DNA of 64,000 bases from Haemaphysalis longicornis (Eukaryota; Arthropoda; Arachnida; Ixodida; Ixodidae), in NCBI GenBank assembly GCA_013339765.2, contig CM023457.1:29470909-29534908 (forward strand). Reading direction: 5' to 3'. This document shows positions 22,149 through 32,482 of this stretch, piece by piece (within the stretch, counting starts at the first letter, position 1; every line of letters starts with the position of its first letter). The notes below the pieces were generated by a model. It saw nothing but the letters and a program-made list of their open reading frames with translations, ran no database searches and was not told where the DNA came from. A program made the translations under genes and the position numbers.

Positions 22149-23387
22149 GCTTGCTGCTGGAATGAACCACACGGTTGCACATTCGTCGGCACCCTTCAAG
22201 CCGTCCTGACGCATTACGAGCACCACTGCACTTTCCACGCTGTGTCATGCCCACGTTGCTGCGGCCTGGTACTTCATACAGATCTGCCGGGACACTACAG
22301 AGCTGGATGCCACGGCGAGAACACTGCGCCCGGAGCCGAACTACCAACAGTGCATCAAGGGGTCGTGCCTGGACGGGACGACACTGGAACCCGGCTCAAT
22401 GAGTCGAATGTGCTCTTCAGTGAACTAAACCAGGACCTGTTGTCGGCGCTTGAGTACAAGGTAAACGACATCTTGGTAAAGGTGAGGAACATCGAAACAC
22501 ATGTCGAGTCAGTCACAAGAGCTTTCAACAGCAGCGCGCACCAGCTGACTGGCGCTGTACTCCAGCAAGACCTCCCAACGCAGCGCAGGGCTGGATATCA
22601 GAACGAGGCTACTCCGCTTACCGCTGAACAACCAGCGTTGCATCACGGGCTAACGCTTAGCGCTGGAGACATCCTAACGAGCTTCAATGAGTTGAAGGCA
22701 CTCATCAGGGACCCCTACCAGGACCGCTTGCCCGCGCTACAGAGCAAAATGAACGAAGTCTTGGAAGTGGCAAGGGACATCAGAAACCAGGTTGAGACCA
22801 TCAGAGCGGATTTCCCCCAGAGCGAGCTCAGCATCATGCGATCCTCAGCGGAGCTTTCAAGGACGTTTGCCAGTAACCTCCGGTCTTTAGAAGTCGGGCT
22901 GTGCGATAGCCTGAAGAAACATTGCAACGTAAGCGTGATTTCAGACCAGGTGAAGCACAACGGCACAAAGATTGATGCCATCACCAGGATTTTGAGTGAG
23001 AATGACCGCAAGCATAGCGATCAGCTCACGCAATTTAGACAGGAGCTGTCGAGGACCTTTGACCAAGAGCTTCGATCCCAGCTGCGTCCAATCTCTGCTC
23101 ATCTGAACAAAATGGCCGAATCTGGCACGAACGATGCAAGTGGGGCAGAGACGACAGGCGCTGGTGAGATGCCATGGAATGTAGAAAAGAGGCTCATCCT
23201 TCGAAAGCTGGAGCTTCTGGCCACTGACTCACACGCTTACCTCGAATGGTTGCGTCAGGGGGTAGATAAGCAACAAAAACTACCGTCTGTAGCTTTCAAT
23301 CCGTTCTTTGATAATACTACTGAACCCGTAAGAGCTGATATAGCCCCGTTCATGGGAAACTTGAAGGCGGCGAAGAGGGTTATGTAG
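22149..23387 (+). CDS. TRAF-like protein, exon 2 (TRAF zinc finger, coiled coil)
   Basis: Continues exon 1 in phase 0 for 412 residues (97-508). It opens with a TRAF-type zinc finger: C99-x6-C106-x11-H118-x4-C123, then C130-x2-C133-x11-H145-x4-C150. Two 96-residue modules follow (141-236 and 237-332), each starting DLP..RAG and ending in a heptad-rich segment (LSALEYKVNDILVKVRNIE versus LPALQSKMNEVLEVARDIR). A longer coiled-coil linker and PWNVEKRLILRKLELLA come next. The coiled coil would trimerise the protein, as in other TRAFs. The frame reaches TAG at 23,385 just after entering the MATH domain, so the product as read is truncated. An upstream GTG at 22,242 is not a start, because the frame runs back to the splice acceptor. 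Confidence 0.8.
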   Translation, partial: ACCWNEPHGCTFVGTLQAVLTHYEHHCTFHAVSCPRCCGLVLHTDLPGHYRAGCHGENTAPGAELPTVHQGVVPGRDDTGTRLNESNVLFSELNQDLLSALEYKVNDILVKVRNIETHVESVTRAFNSSAHQLTGAVLQQDLPTQRRAGYQNEATPLTAEQPALHHGLTLSAGDILTSFNELKALIRDPYQDRLPALQSKMNEVLEVARDIRNQVETIRADFPQSELSIMRSSAELSRTFASNLRSLEVGLCDSLKKHCNVSVISDQVKHNGTKIDAITRILSENDRKHSDQLTQFRQELSRTFDQELRSQLRPISAHLNKMAESGTNDASGAETTGAGEMPWNVEKRLILRKLELLATDSHAYLEWLRQGVDKQQKLPSVAFNPFFDNTTEPVRADIAPFMGNLKAAKRVM

Positions 23388-23781
23388 TGGCTGTTGCAAA
23401 CGTTGACAACCTATTCCTGGGCGGCGCATCGGCCTTTTTACACGATGGTACCGCAGGGATAGGTATGTGCGAGTTGCCGCCGCGTTCGAATGGACTGATT
23501 CGGCACTCACTGTGAAATTATATTTGAAGTGGGGTGGAACTTTCCAAGGTCCCTGCTCTGCGTCACACACAGCGCAGGTGGTAATGAGGCACCCCGATTA
23601 CCCCTTAAAAGAAGATGTCATTATGACAAAGTCAAGCGCCGAGGCCCAAACTGTGGAAGCACATTGCGGATTCCAAGATGTTTTTTCAGCGACAATAGTG
23701 GATACTAAGCGCTCAGGATTTCATAAAGACAGCAGTCTGAGATTTTATGTCTATTTCAAAAATATACCTTCTGCGTCCTAA
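23388..23781 (+). pseudogene. MATH domain of the TRAF-like gene, out of frame
   Basis: Downstream of the TAG the same domain continues in other frames. YVVAVANVDNLFLGG is read one frame over, from about 23,380. RWYRRDRYVRVAAAFEWTD is read in the third frame from about 23,449 and runs to PLKEDVIMTKSSAEA, HCGFQDVFSA and the stop at 23,781. At least two single-base-type frameshifts within about 80 bp thus separate the coiled coil from most of the MATH domain. MATH domains bind receptor tails or substrates (family knowledge). No splice pair that would repair both shifts was seen. Either the gene is a recent pseudogene, or these are assembly indels. Confidence 0.75.
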
Positions 23782-24234
23782 ATGTCAAGGAACCGCCAAT
23801 AATTTAGGGCATATTGACTACAAAATGTGGTCCCCAGAGGTAGCGTTGTTCTTCAGGCACATTCTAGCCTGCTAAATTCAAACCCGATTATAACAAACCC
23901 GGTTAGAGTGAATTGTGCCATATAACGAACAATAAAAAAACAGTTATGAGAATACACGCGAAACATATTCCTTATAACGAAGTTCACATCTGGTATATCG
24001 AACTCAGCGCGCATAGAATTGCCGCCAAAATGCATGGTCTCGGAGCAGGGATTGAGATGTTGATTGCCAGCGATGAAGATGTTGAGCCTCCCATGGTGCG
24101 ACGTGACTCCCGGAGCTTTCCGTAACTCTTTCAGACGCGCCCGACTGACGAATAAACCCTCCCAGTCAGCGACTCCGGACCAAGATGGAAGCATCGATGA
24201 ACTGTGAGAAGAGCTCGCCAACGTTCCCGGTGTT

Positions 24235-24552
24235 GTGCTGAAAGGAGTGCCCTACGAGGACTGCCTGAGTGCCGACGACGACGTTGCCTTCACTGTGAGC
24301 CCCTCGGACGCCGACACCGTCACCGACGTCATGGCTGCTGGCGCTGCTGGAGGCACCGAAGAGGCGGAGGATGTCGCGAGTGAAAGCCGTCCGATGGTTA
24401 ACGAAGCGCGTTCGGCAGTCAATATGCGCCACCAACATTGCTTCGTGATTGAATTAGGAGAAAAATTAAACTTCGACGCCAGTGAACTTACGTTTAAAAA
24501 ACTGGTCAAAGAAGTGTTACTTAAGCAAAACGCTCGCAATACTGATATATAA
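24235..24552 (+). pseudogene. Tigger-like transposase C-terminal remnant
   Basis: The frame reads YEDCLSADDDVAF, then RPMVNEARSAVNM, FDASELTFKKLVKEVLLKQ and NARNTDI before TAA. Acidic ADDD-type stretches and a final (K/Q)..TDI-like ending are features of pogo/Tigger transposase tails (family knowledge). The DDE catalytic domain and CENP-B-type DNA-binding domains are absent upstream, where stops interrupt the frame (about 24,205). Some such transposases were domesticated, but nothing here suggests that. Confidence 0.55.
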
Positions 24553-24779
24553 TTAAGGGGTCGAAGTATATGTCTACATGTTCCCCTAAAGGTAGAAATT
24601 AAAAACAATTACAAACAAAAATATATTAATACTTATTTGTGACATAGTAGTGTAACTGATGAAAGTTTATGAGTACGAATTACTGCGTTTATGTGTACAT
24701 TGTGATCTCTTTGTGAATTTGAGACCTATGCTTTGTATAATACATAAGTGTAGTAATGGCTTTGCTTCGTGCTCTTTCT

Positions 24780-24947
24780 CTATTACGATTGTGCTATCAT
24801 GCTTAAATTTGTGAACAGACTTGTTGTGTACGCTCTAAATTGGGTGGCTGAGGCCTCTGTCAGGCCACGTTCGCATTTAGTCTCAGCCTCCACTTGGTTT
24901 TTCCCAAAAAATAAAAATCAAATCAAATCAAATCAAAAACTGATGCA
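24780..24947 (+). mobile_element. Short LINE 3' end with (AATCA)n tail
   Basis: A tttttcccaaaaaataaaa stretch followed by tandem aatca units (about 24,917-24,944) has the form of a non-LTR retrotransposon 3' terminus. The upstream ggctgaggcctctgtcaggcc block has no coding content. The 5' limit is a guess. Confidence 0.4.
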
Positions 24948-26235
24948 AATGATGTCTAATGTAGAGAATGCTGTGCTAGTTGACGCCGCCACAACGGAAG
25001 TGAAAACAAGAATCACCTCTTTTTGGGAAAGTAGGTAGTTACAGCGGAAAGTATAGCTTTATTGCTTGAAATAAAAAGATAGTTTTGTGTATGGTAATGG
25101 CATACTTTATTGTGTTCGTTTTTGCATGCGGGGATTGGAGGAGGAGGAGGATGGGGGTAAGGTTGAGGGGGTCCCACGTACTGCGAACTCCTAAAAAAAA
25201 ACTCGTTCTAGGCGTGTTTGGCTATTTCGAACTATTGGATATATCGAACTAATCGTGGCGCACATTGCAGTTCGCTACAACCGGTTTTTATTATTAAATT
25301 CCAATATTAAATTCTATTAAATTCCAATAGAGAGATGATTAGCGAGTTCGAGTCATTTGAAATAAGCTATTGAGGGTTCAGTAAATTTCCATTTTTTTCG
25401 CTGTGCCGTTGATGTTATCGTTATTGCGCTGCACGATCAGTTCCGTGCGCGGAAGGTTCAGTGCGTGCGCTTGGTATTTTCCAACTGCTTTTTAACTGGT
25501 GGTCCTGGATATCTCGGTAGGCGTCTCAAGAACCCTAATTACACGTTCTACAGTGAACTGTTTTCTTGCATTTATAATGTGTTAAGATAAATTACTGGAA
25601 CTGAGTTAAGATAAATTACTGACCAATAACACGTGGACAGACGCACCAAAGGTTTTGTGCAAACTTTATTGGTGTTTCCACGGCCACAATTGCGTGCTTC
25701 ATTTCAAGCCACCGCGCAATCGGCAAGCTGCTCCGAAATGTTTTATTTCTGCCGTATTAAAGACGATTTCCGAGCAGTGGCGGGTGTGAAAGGTTTCAGG
25801 CAGATAAAACGGCTTTCGACGGCATCCCTCCGTTTTCTGTTGGGTGAATGTTGATTTTAACTGACGATAACGATCCCACCTACTCGAATTGTTTCAGAAC
25901 AAAGAAACAGTGCGAAATGACCCGGATGCAATATGAGTTAGTGGAGGCATGCAAAAGCGCCGACTCTCCGCTATCTTGTTATTCAGGAAGGCAGAACATT
26001 CGTTTGTTGCTCAATACTGCACTGTCAAACTGTTTTTTTCTAAACTGTACCTTAAAACAAAATAGACCAACCAGACCTCTTTACCCAACTTACTCGCGCA
26101 TGCTTTGTCTGTCTGTTTGAGCATCCTGTGGATTCTTTACGGGCAAAGGGGTATCGCTTTCAAAGGGCCGTTATGATGGCTTCATTAACGAATAACCAAA
26201 TTCACGGTGACATTCAAGGTGGGAGCATCATATAT

Positions 26236-26330
26236 AATTAAACCTGGATATAACGAAATTGACAAAGATTCGTAATTTTTGTTACTCTCATGTTTTCGTT
26301 ACATGTAGATTTCGAGTTAAGGCCCGCGGG
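26236..26330. repeat. Solo Tigger-type terminal sequence
   Basis: attaaacctggatataacgaaa at 26,238 and cgttacatgtagatttcgagtt near 26,300 are of the same type as the ends of the 23,877-25,290 relic. Probably a small MITE or a broken end. No partner end identified. Confidence 0.4.
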
Positions 26331-26399
26331 AAAGAATCAGAAGCGAAGCCAAACTGCTAGTCGTCAGTGGAGGGAAACTCACCGTTCATAAATTTAGTT

Positions 26400-27582
26400 C
26401 ACAGTAAAAAAAATTGCCCGCGTATCTGCTGCACCTTTCGTTGCAAGTCAAGCATGCCATAGGACTACCCATGAGCGCGTCCACAGACAAGCTGCTCAGG
26501 ATGGGCGTACACAACACCGCAGAAGAATTGATCGAAGGTCATCTATCAAGTCAAAAGGCCACACTCAGCCGAACTAAAGATGGACGAAAATTCTCCTCAA
26601 CATAGGGTGGGCGGCCCTCGACGCGATCCCGCAGGTACAGATACCAACCTCCTGGCGCCAGTCTTTAATTATTCACCCACTGCCAAGAAACATGCACCCC
26701 ACCCATCACGAGGCGAGAAGAGCAGCGAGAGCTCGAGCGCTCAACACGAGCTTTGGAAAAGACCCCGGAGTCGTGTACACGGACGCCTCCCGTTGTAGAG
26801 GCAAGCCATACGCAACAATAGTGGTATCGACCAAGAACAGTCTCCAGGTAAGCGCAACAGTCAAGACCACGGACATCACTGAAGCGGAGGAGATGGCAAT
26901 TGCTCTGGCCCTACACAGACGCCGGCACAAACAATTGTCACCGACTCGCAGCAAGCATATCGGAACTACCAATCAGGATGGGTGTCACCAGTGACCCTTA
27001 GATTGCTGCAGAACAAAATAGCAAATAGAAAAATCAAATTGGTGTGGACGCCTGCTCACGCCTCCATGGAGGGTAACGAGTTTGCCCACCAACAAGCCTG
27101 CGCACTCGCACCCCAGGCTACGGAGGAAGGCGTGGAGTACTGCCCGCTTATCACTTTCAGAGAAGTCACGCAGCACTACCGGCTAGAAAGACAGACACTC
27201 CCTCCACCTCATCCTAGCCTCTCTAAGGAGCAGCAGACAGTCTTTCGCCTCATTCAATCTGGATCCTTCCCCCACCCAACAAGGCTACACCTCATGTTCC
27301 CGGAACAGTACTCGGCCGAATGCAAATTTTGTAAAAAACCAGGATCACTCCGCCACATAATTGGGGAGTGCGACTTCAGCTCAGAAAATCCACCCCTCCT
27401 CCATCCCCCCACCCCCTCTTTTAGAGAGCAATGGGAGATTTTGATGTCCAGCTCCTCACTCGCGACCCAGCTAGCGCTGGTCGACCGGGCGCAGGCGGCC
27501 ATGACATCATATGGGCTCCAGTGAATAAGGAACCACTCCCAATTTAGACGCTCAATAAATGTATTCTCTCTCTCTCTCTCTC
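26400..27582 (+). mobile_element. 5'-truncated LINE: RNase H and C-terminus
   Basis: It begins in the region after reverse transcriptase (LGLPMSAST-like IGLPMSASTDKLLRMGVHN, 26,414 on). The RNase H domain is split over frames: VVYTDAS (catalytic Asp) at about 26,770 and EAEEMAIALAL (catalytic Glu) at about 26,885. A frameshifted region around 26,940 should hold TDS. The 26,982-27,524 frame has VWTPAHASMEGNEFAH, then CKFCKKPGSLRHIIGEC (CCHC) and the stop. An AATAAA (27,554-27,559) and a (TC)n tail (about 27,564-27,582) close it. The fourth RNase H residue is His (EFAH), as in the 49-kb LINE. Inactive. Confidence 0.85.
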
Positions 27583-28300
27583 GACGAAAGACGACAGCCT
27601 TTCGTCGACATTTTTTTAACTAAATGCCTCCCTCCGCTTTTCTGTTCACCTCTCACTGCTGTTCCTCTCCCGTCCCGTTACTCCCCAGATAACACGCTAC
27701 AGGTTTGCTCAAGTCAATTTAAATTTACGGCGTTCCACTGCTCCAGGCGTGTTGCTTCAATGCCAGCGAAGCCGTACGGCAGAGACACGCGTGAATACAA
27801 GCGCCCTGCATTAACGTTTATATAATAACGTTGCTGTACTTACCGTATGTTCCGTACAGAACGTAGAATCTATCTACTGGAACCTCTCGTAACTATTTCC
27901 GTTTGATTTCTTTAAATGCCGCTAAAAGCTAAAGTGGCGCGGGCGACAGCAGGCGACGGCGGAATGAATTTTTTTCTGCAGTTGATGAAGTATTTAATTT
28001 CTCAAAAATCAAGCATGTATGATTTTTTATAAACGATCACTGCAAATATCACTTCTGTACTAATTTGTTGTCTCATATTTGCGTAATGTCTTGTTCTTCT
28101 CCAATAATGTTGACAAGTATGAACATTACACCGGACTTAGACGGGTAGATTTAGCTGTCACTATATGAGACTATTGCGCAGGCCTTGTTTTACTTTGGCG
28201 GGGTGGCTGAGTAGAGTCACAGACCGACAGACAGACAGACCAAAAGTTCTGGGTTAAAGTAGCCTAAGAAAGACTATCATCTGTAAAAAAACTACATGAC
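27583..28300 (+). repeat. R1 repeat, copy 3
   Basis: Opposite orientation to copies 1, 2 and 4. It carries CSSQFKFTAFHCS on the + strand (27,700-27,760), then the cgggcgacagcaggcgac and ctgcagttgatga blocks, a (CAGA)n microsatellite (about 28,221-28,240) and aagaaagactatcatct. It starts directly after the (TC)n tail of the LINE. Confidence 0.65.
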
Positions 28301-29235
28301 TTGCACCTGCTGCTTCCGCACGAGTTTAAGTACTAGACAGCGCTCCAAAGAATCAAAGTCACTGACCGCGTATAAACAAACGTAACTTAACTATAATTGT
28401 TGCGTTTCACACTTTTCGGTGCCTTAACGTGCTTCAAGGACCAAACTTGCGCTGAAAGAAGGAGGGTTTTTGCGAACTCGATGCTTTTTTCCGCACTCAA
28501 ATTTGTTGCGAGGTTACTAGCTGGGATACTGAACCGAGCGGCGACCATCTTCTCTCTCGCCGGCGGGGAAGGCATCTAAAATTGCGAGCTTGTATCGTAA
28601 AGACAAAACTTTTCGTCGTCTGGCAGCAGAAATCATCACCAACAAACCGACACCACAGATAGCAGTGGAGATGCGCGACTACACGCCGATAGGCAGTCCT
28701 AGTTCATAACTGACACCGCGCTCACACGTGGTGACACACAGTAATTCGCGATGCGGGCGAAACTCGCTAAAATAGTGTATTTCTCTAGCCGACGTTTCAG
28801 GAAAAATGCACGAAAAAATTACTCATCAGCGTAACGAATTCATTACATCAAGGTTAGCCGTCGCAAGGCCTTCGTTACGTAAAGTTCGTAAAACATGGGT
28901 TTCAAAGGGGCTGGCAACGGGGAATTGAGAAACTTCGTTAAATAAGGAATTCTTTACATAGAGGTTCTTTACATCCATGTTTAGCTGTAGCCCTGCATAT
29001 TGGAAGAATCTGGTATTTTTTTGTGGGAACAAATACCAATAAATTCCTCCTTCGTTCTGTGCGTGCATTTGAGGAAATTCTTTCCAAATGCGGGGATTTA
29101 CTTGGCGGGACTACGCTTGGCTGGTCTAGCGAAGTTAAATTACTCTGCGCTCAGAGTTGTACGCATTCCCCAGTGAGACGGAATATTCTCAATTCAATTC
29201 ACTTGATTCATTATATACGGCGGACCTTCACAAGT
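28301..29235. other. No gene recognised
   Basis: Short frames only. At 28,830-28,990 two similar blocks (attcattacatcaaggtt and attctttacatagaggttc) resemble degenerate Tigger-type ends, but no element could be bounded. Confidence 0.4.
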
Positions 29236-29625
29236 CACTACAGCTTCTGGCGGAATTTTAAGAAATAAAACGGCAACACTAACGAAAGGTTCCACTAGAC
29301 AGGTTCCGCGTTCCGCTTGGAATGCACGTGCAGCAGGGCAACGTGGCTCTATAAACAGTGTAGTAGGGTGCTTCGAATCACGCGCGTCTCCACTTTACCG
29401 CAGCGCTGGCATTGAGGCACCCGACTTGGAGCAGTGCAACGCGGTAAATTTAAATTAACTTGAGCAAACCTCTAGCGTGTTATCTTGGGAGGAACGAAGC
29501 GGTAGAGGAACAGCATGAAAGGTGAGCGGGAAAGAGAAGGGAGGTGTTTACATGGCGGGGGTGCCAGTCGACTATCGTCTTTTGTCGACATGTGCAATGA
29601 AAGCAGCAGATACGCTGTAATTTTT
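29236..29625 (-). repeat. R1 repeat, copy 4 (truncated at the duplication edge)
   Basis: Matches copy 2 from cactacagcttctggcgg onward but lacks the outer ~330 bp present there. The CSSQFKF frame is recognisable but altered (cactttaccgcagcg in place of caccgtacggcagcg). Confidence 0.7.
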
Positions 29626-31982
29626 ATGTATATTGTTTTTCACACATATTTCATTACGAATAATAAGCTGAAACTGAGACTGAAACCTCTCGGGTATCTC
29701 GGTGCTGTCATTTGCGATGCCCTTATCCCGCAAGCATCATCTCGCGCATGACTGAGCTTAAGCTAGTTGGTTTTCTTCGCATAATCGAGAACAATCAACC
29801 AGGGTGACAATGCGTGCAAATCTGGAGAATTCGGCTTCGATATGTCTCGAGAAATTTGATTTGGTTCAATTTCTCTGATTTGACAGCATCTGATTTGAGT
29901 GACAAATTGAATCTATAGATTCAATTAGATATTCAATTCAATTATAATATAGATACGTAGGGACATAGAGCGAAGCAAAACGTCATGCACCCTGTATATG
30001 CGGCCCTACGCGGATCCTATTCTTTAGTAAAATATTATACTGAGCCCCACTGTAGCATTTGTTGGCCATTATAGAAATTTGCGGCGAAACCGGCCTACGG
30101 GCACTCTCGACGCCGTAAATAATGTTCCACATTCAGCAAATTTTCTGTTTTCTTTGTTATGGGCATACAAATTAGTGGCTCTTAGGAAAACCAGCGCAAA
30201 AACAAAAAAAAAGCAAGATATCGGCTCGAGGATGGGTAATTCCTATTAGTTTTATTTCATGTCATCCATCTAGATTCTGCAATTTTTTTCTCCTTAAATG
30301 AAAGAAAAACTGAATTTATGAATCAAAATAACCATGCCTTTTTAATCAATACAAAATGTAGGATAGAATCAACCCTCGCGGGTCCAGATAGAAAGGAGAG
30401 AAAACACTAATCTTCTTTCAACGTAAAAGAACATAAAGAAGAGTAAACTGGGTATGGTTTCACTATATACACCCAGTTTATTGCGCTTACCATTGAAGGT
30501 AGGCTTTCTCATACGAAACCCCTCCAAAAATTATAAAATAGTGCCGTCCTAATGAAAAATTGGCTGTTTCTTGAAGGTTTCCCTCGTTTTATCAGAATTT
30601 GTTCTTTGTTAATTCATTTATTACCTTTCATTTCCGGAACGTCATAATCCCTGTGGCTATCTGCATCCTATCGCAGTATATCCTACGCAGAAAAATTGAG
30701 TAGTGCCAGAAATTACTAGAGGAAAAAGGTTGGTGTAGTGCTCGTAAAAATAACTCTATATTGAACTGTAAAGAGCGTTAAAGAGCAGATGAAGTGGCAG
30801 AGCTTCATTATTCTCGTGTACAGTGTACTGAACACATGCGCTTATTCCAGCGAAGTCATTTGGCGCGGCTGAATATAAATTAGTCAGCTCGCATCCTCCA
30901 GCATTCATTCTCTCCTATGCGCAGTGTGTCCACCGCGCGTAGTACGCGCATTCCAGAGAACTCTCTGAAGCGGGGACAGCCTCTACGTGGATGGAATGCC
31001 AAACACAAGTGCGGATTCATGCTGCGTCCTATTGTATCCATGGTTCGGTGCTTAAGAGGAGACTTGGAACACTCGTAATGAATACGGCGGTACCTTAGAT
31101 TGCGATTGTCTTCTTAAAGGGGCCCTGAAAGGCATTTTGAGCACACTAAATGAACTAGCGCAATCGCTAGATTGGGTCGCCAACGTCACCTGTGCCAAGT
31201 ATTACTCTTTTACGCGCAGCGGAAAGCTCACACTTTTGTTGCAAAGTTTGTCGCTTTTTTCTCACCCTTTACTTTGTGTTTTTGGACGCCGCCATCTTCA
31301 CATGTCTACATCATCGATTCCCAGATGTTCGTCATGAGCTAGACATCCTGCTATTGGGCGGCTTTTTCACGCACTTCCGGCGAAGAGATGAGTCGTCTGC
31401 TCAGCGTCGGCTCGCCGGCTGATCTGCCAGCGGAGTGCCGGAGTGCTTTGACATTTTACGACAAACGAAACAAGTGTAAACAAACGCTTAACCGTTTGTA
31501 TTGAATGCAACACGGCCATAACACGACGTGGATTTTATCTTACGTGAGTAAGTACCATAAAGAAAGTCCCGTGGCACTTCTTTGGTGCAATCGCAGAGAA
31601 CGCCCTGAGCCGAATGCCCGGGTTTGACGCGTACATTTTATTCAACTTCAAAACAATCCAGAGATGCGTTTCGAACGAACGCAACGTCACAACATGAGTT
31701 GCAAGTCTGAACCGCGATTGACAGACGATGAGTTGCCTCCTCCTGCCCGTCGTAAATTCGGCACTCACCTCACACCCGGTTTGCGGGGACGAGCAGCAAG
31801 TCACAACTCTGGCGCGCAAGCGAGAAGGCTTTTAGCCAGGCACACTGCACATACCCCATGCGAGGTTGAGTGGTACTTCGTTCGAGAAAGATAATCCAGA
31901 CCATGGGACGCACTATCCACCCGCAGAAGTACAATTTCGCATTTCATCGCGAAACGAACGCGTCCACAACACACAGGAGGCG

Positions 31983-32150
31983 ATGCACACACACACACAC
32001 AGCTTCGGTCGCTGCATTGGCTTAGCTGCAAACTTCGTTCGGACAATCAGCGATGCTACGACGATACAGAGCTGCGTGAGGACGACGTGCTAACCACTTC
32101 ACGTATTTAAAAACACAGGGGCAAAGAACTAGGTTCATCGGAAGCAAAAA
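31983..32150 (+). repeat. Repeat shared with 13188-13345
   Basis: (CA)n followed by cagcttcggtcgctgcattg, acgacgatacagagctgcg and a TATA-like cacgtatttaaaaacacagg stretch. Lies inside the TTAA element. Confidence 0.65.
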
Positions 32151-32417
32151 AATTCCCCCGCATTTCCCCGAGGGGGAGAATGTGAAAGTGCGAATGCACG
32201 GTTGTCGGCCCGCTTGCGGCGCTTGCGCTCGGCCCCCGCAGCCCACCGCCTCGCCGCCTTCTCTTCCATCTCTTCCATCGGGTTTGTAGTATCACGTGTA
32301 CACCACGCAGTTATCAAGCCGCTATAACGCCGCTGAGTCGCCAACGCACGCCGCTGACGACGTAGTTTGAATGCGTTAAAGATATAAGGCCGTCACTAAC
32401 ACTGATATCACCGTCGC

Positions 32418-32482
32418 GTCCGTGGCTTGGTCGGTAGAGCGTCGCGCTGCGGCCGCAAAGTCCTCGGAACGAAACCTGGCGC
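32418..32482 (+). repeat. tRNA-like SINE head
   Basis: An A-box-like tggcttggtcggtagagcg is followed by a degenerate B-box (ggaacgaaacc). The stems do not pair as in a working tRNA. Probably a decayed SINE head carried inside the TTAA element. Confidence 0.5.

Larger units (their letters stand above)
23877..25290 (+). mobile_element. Tigger/pogo DNA transposon relic
   Basis: The left end (about 23,879: aaacccgattataacaaacc, ataacgaac repeats) and right end (about 25,225-25,285: cgaactattggatatatcg, ctacaaccggttttta) are approximate inverted copies, and a transposase tail lies between them. The tataacgaa-rich ends are typical of Tigger elements (family knowledge). A LINE 3' end appears to be inserted at about 24,780-24,947. 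Much of the transposase is missing, so this is a relic. Confidence 0.65.

Noticed and set aside
22242..22244. GTG start for the TRAF-like exon 2 as a stand-alone 381-residue protein
   Set aside because: The frame runs upstream to a good splice acceptor at 22,148 and completes the zinc finger; it joins in phase with the RING exon.
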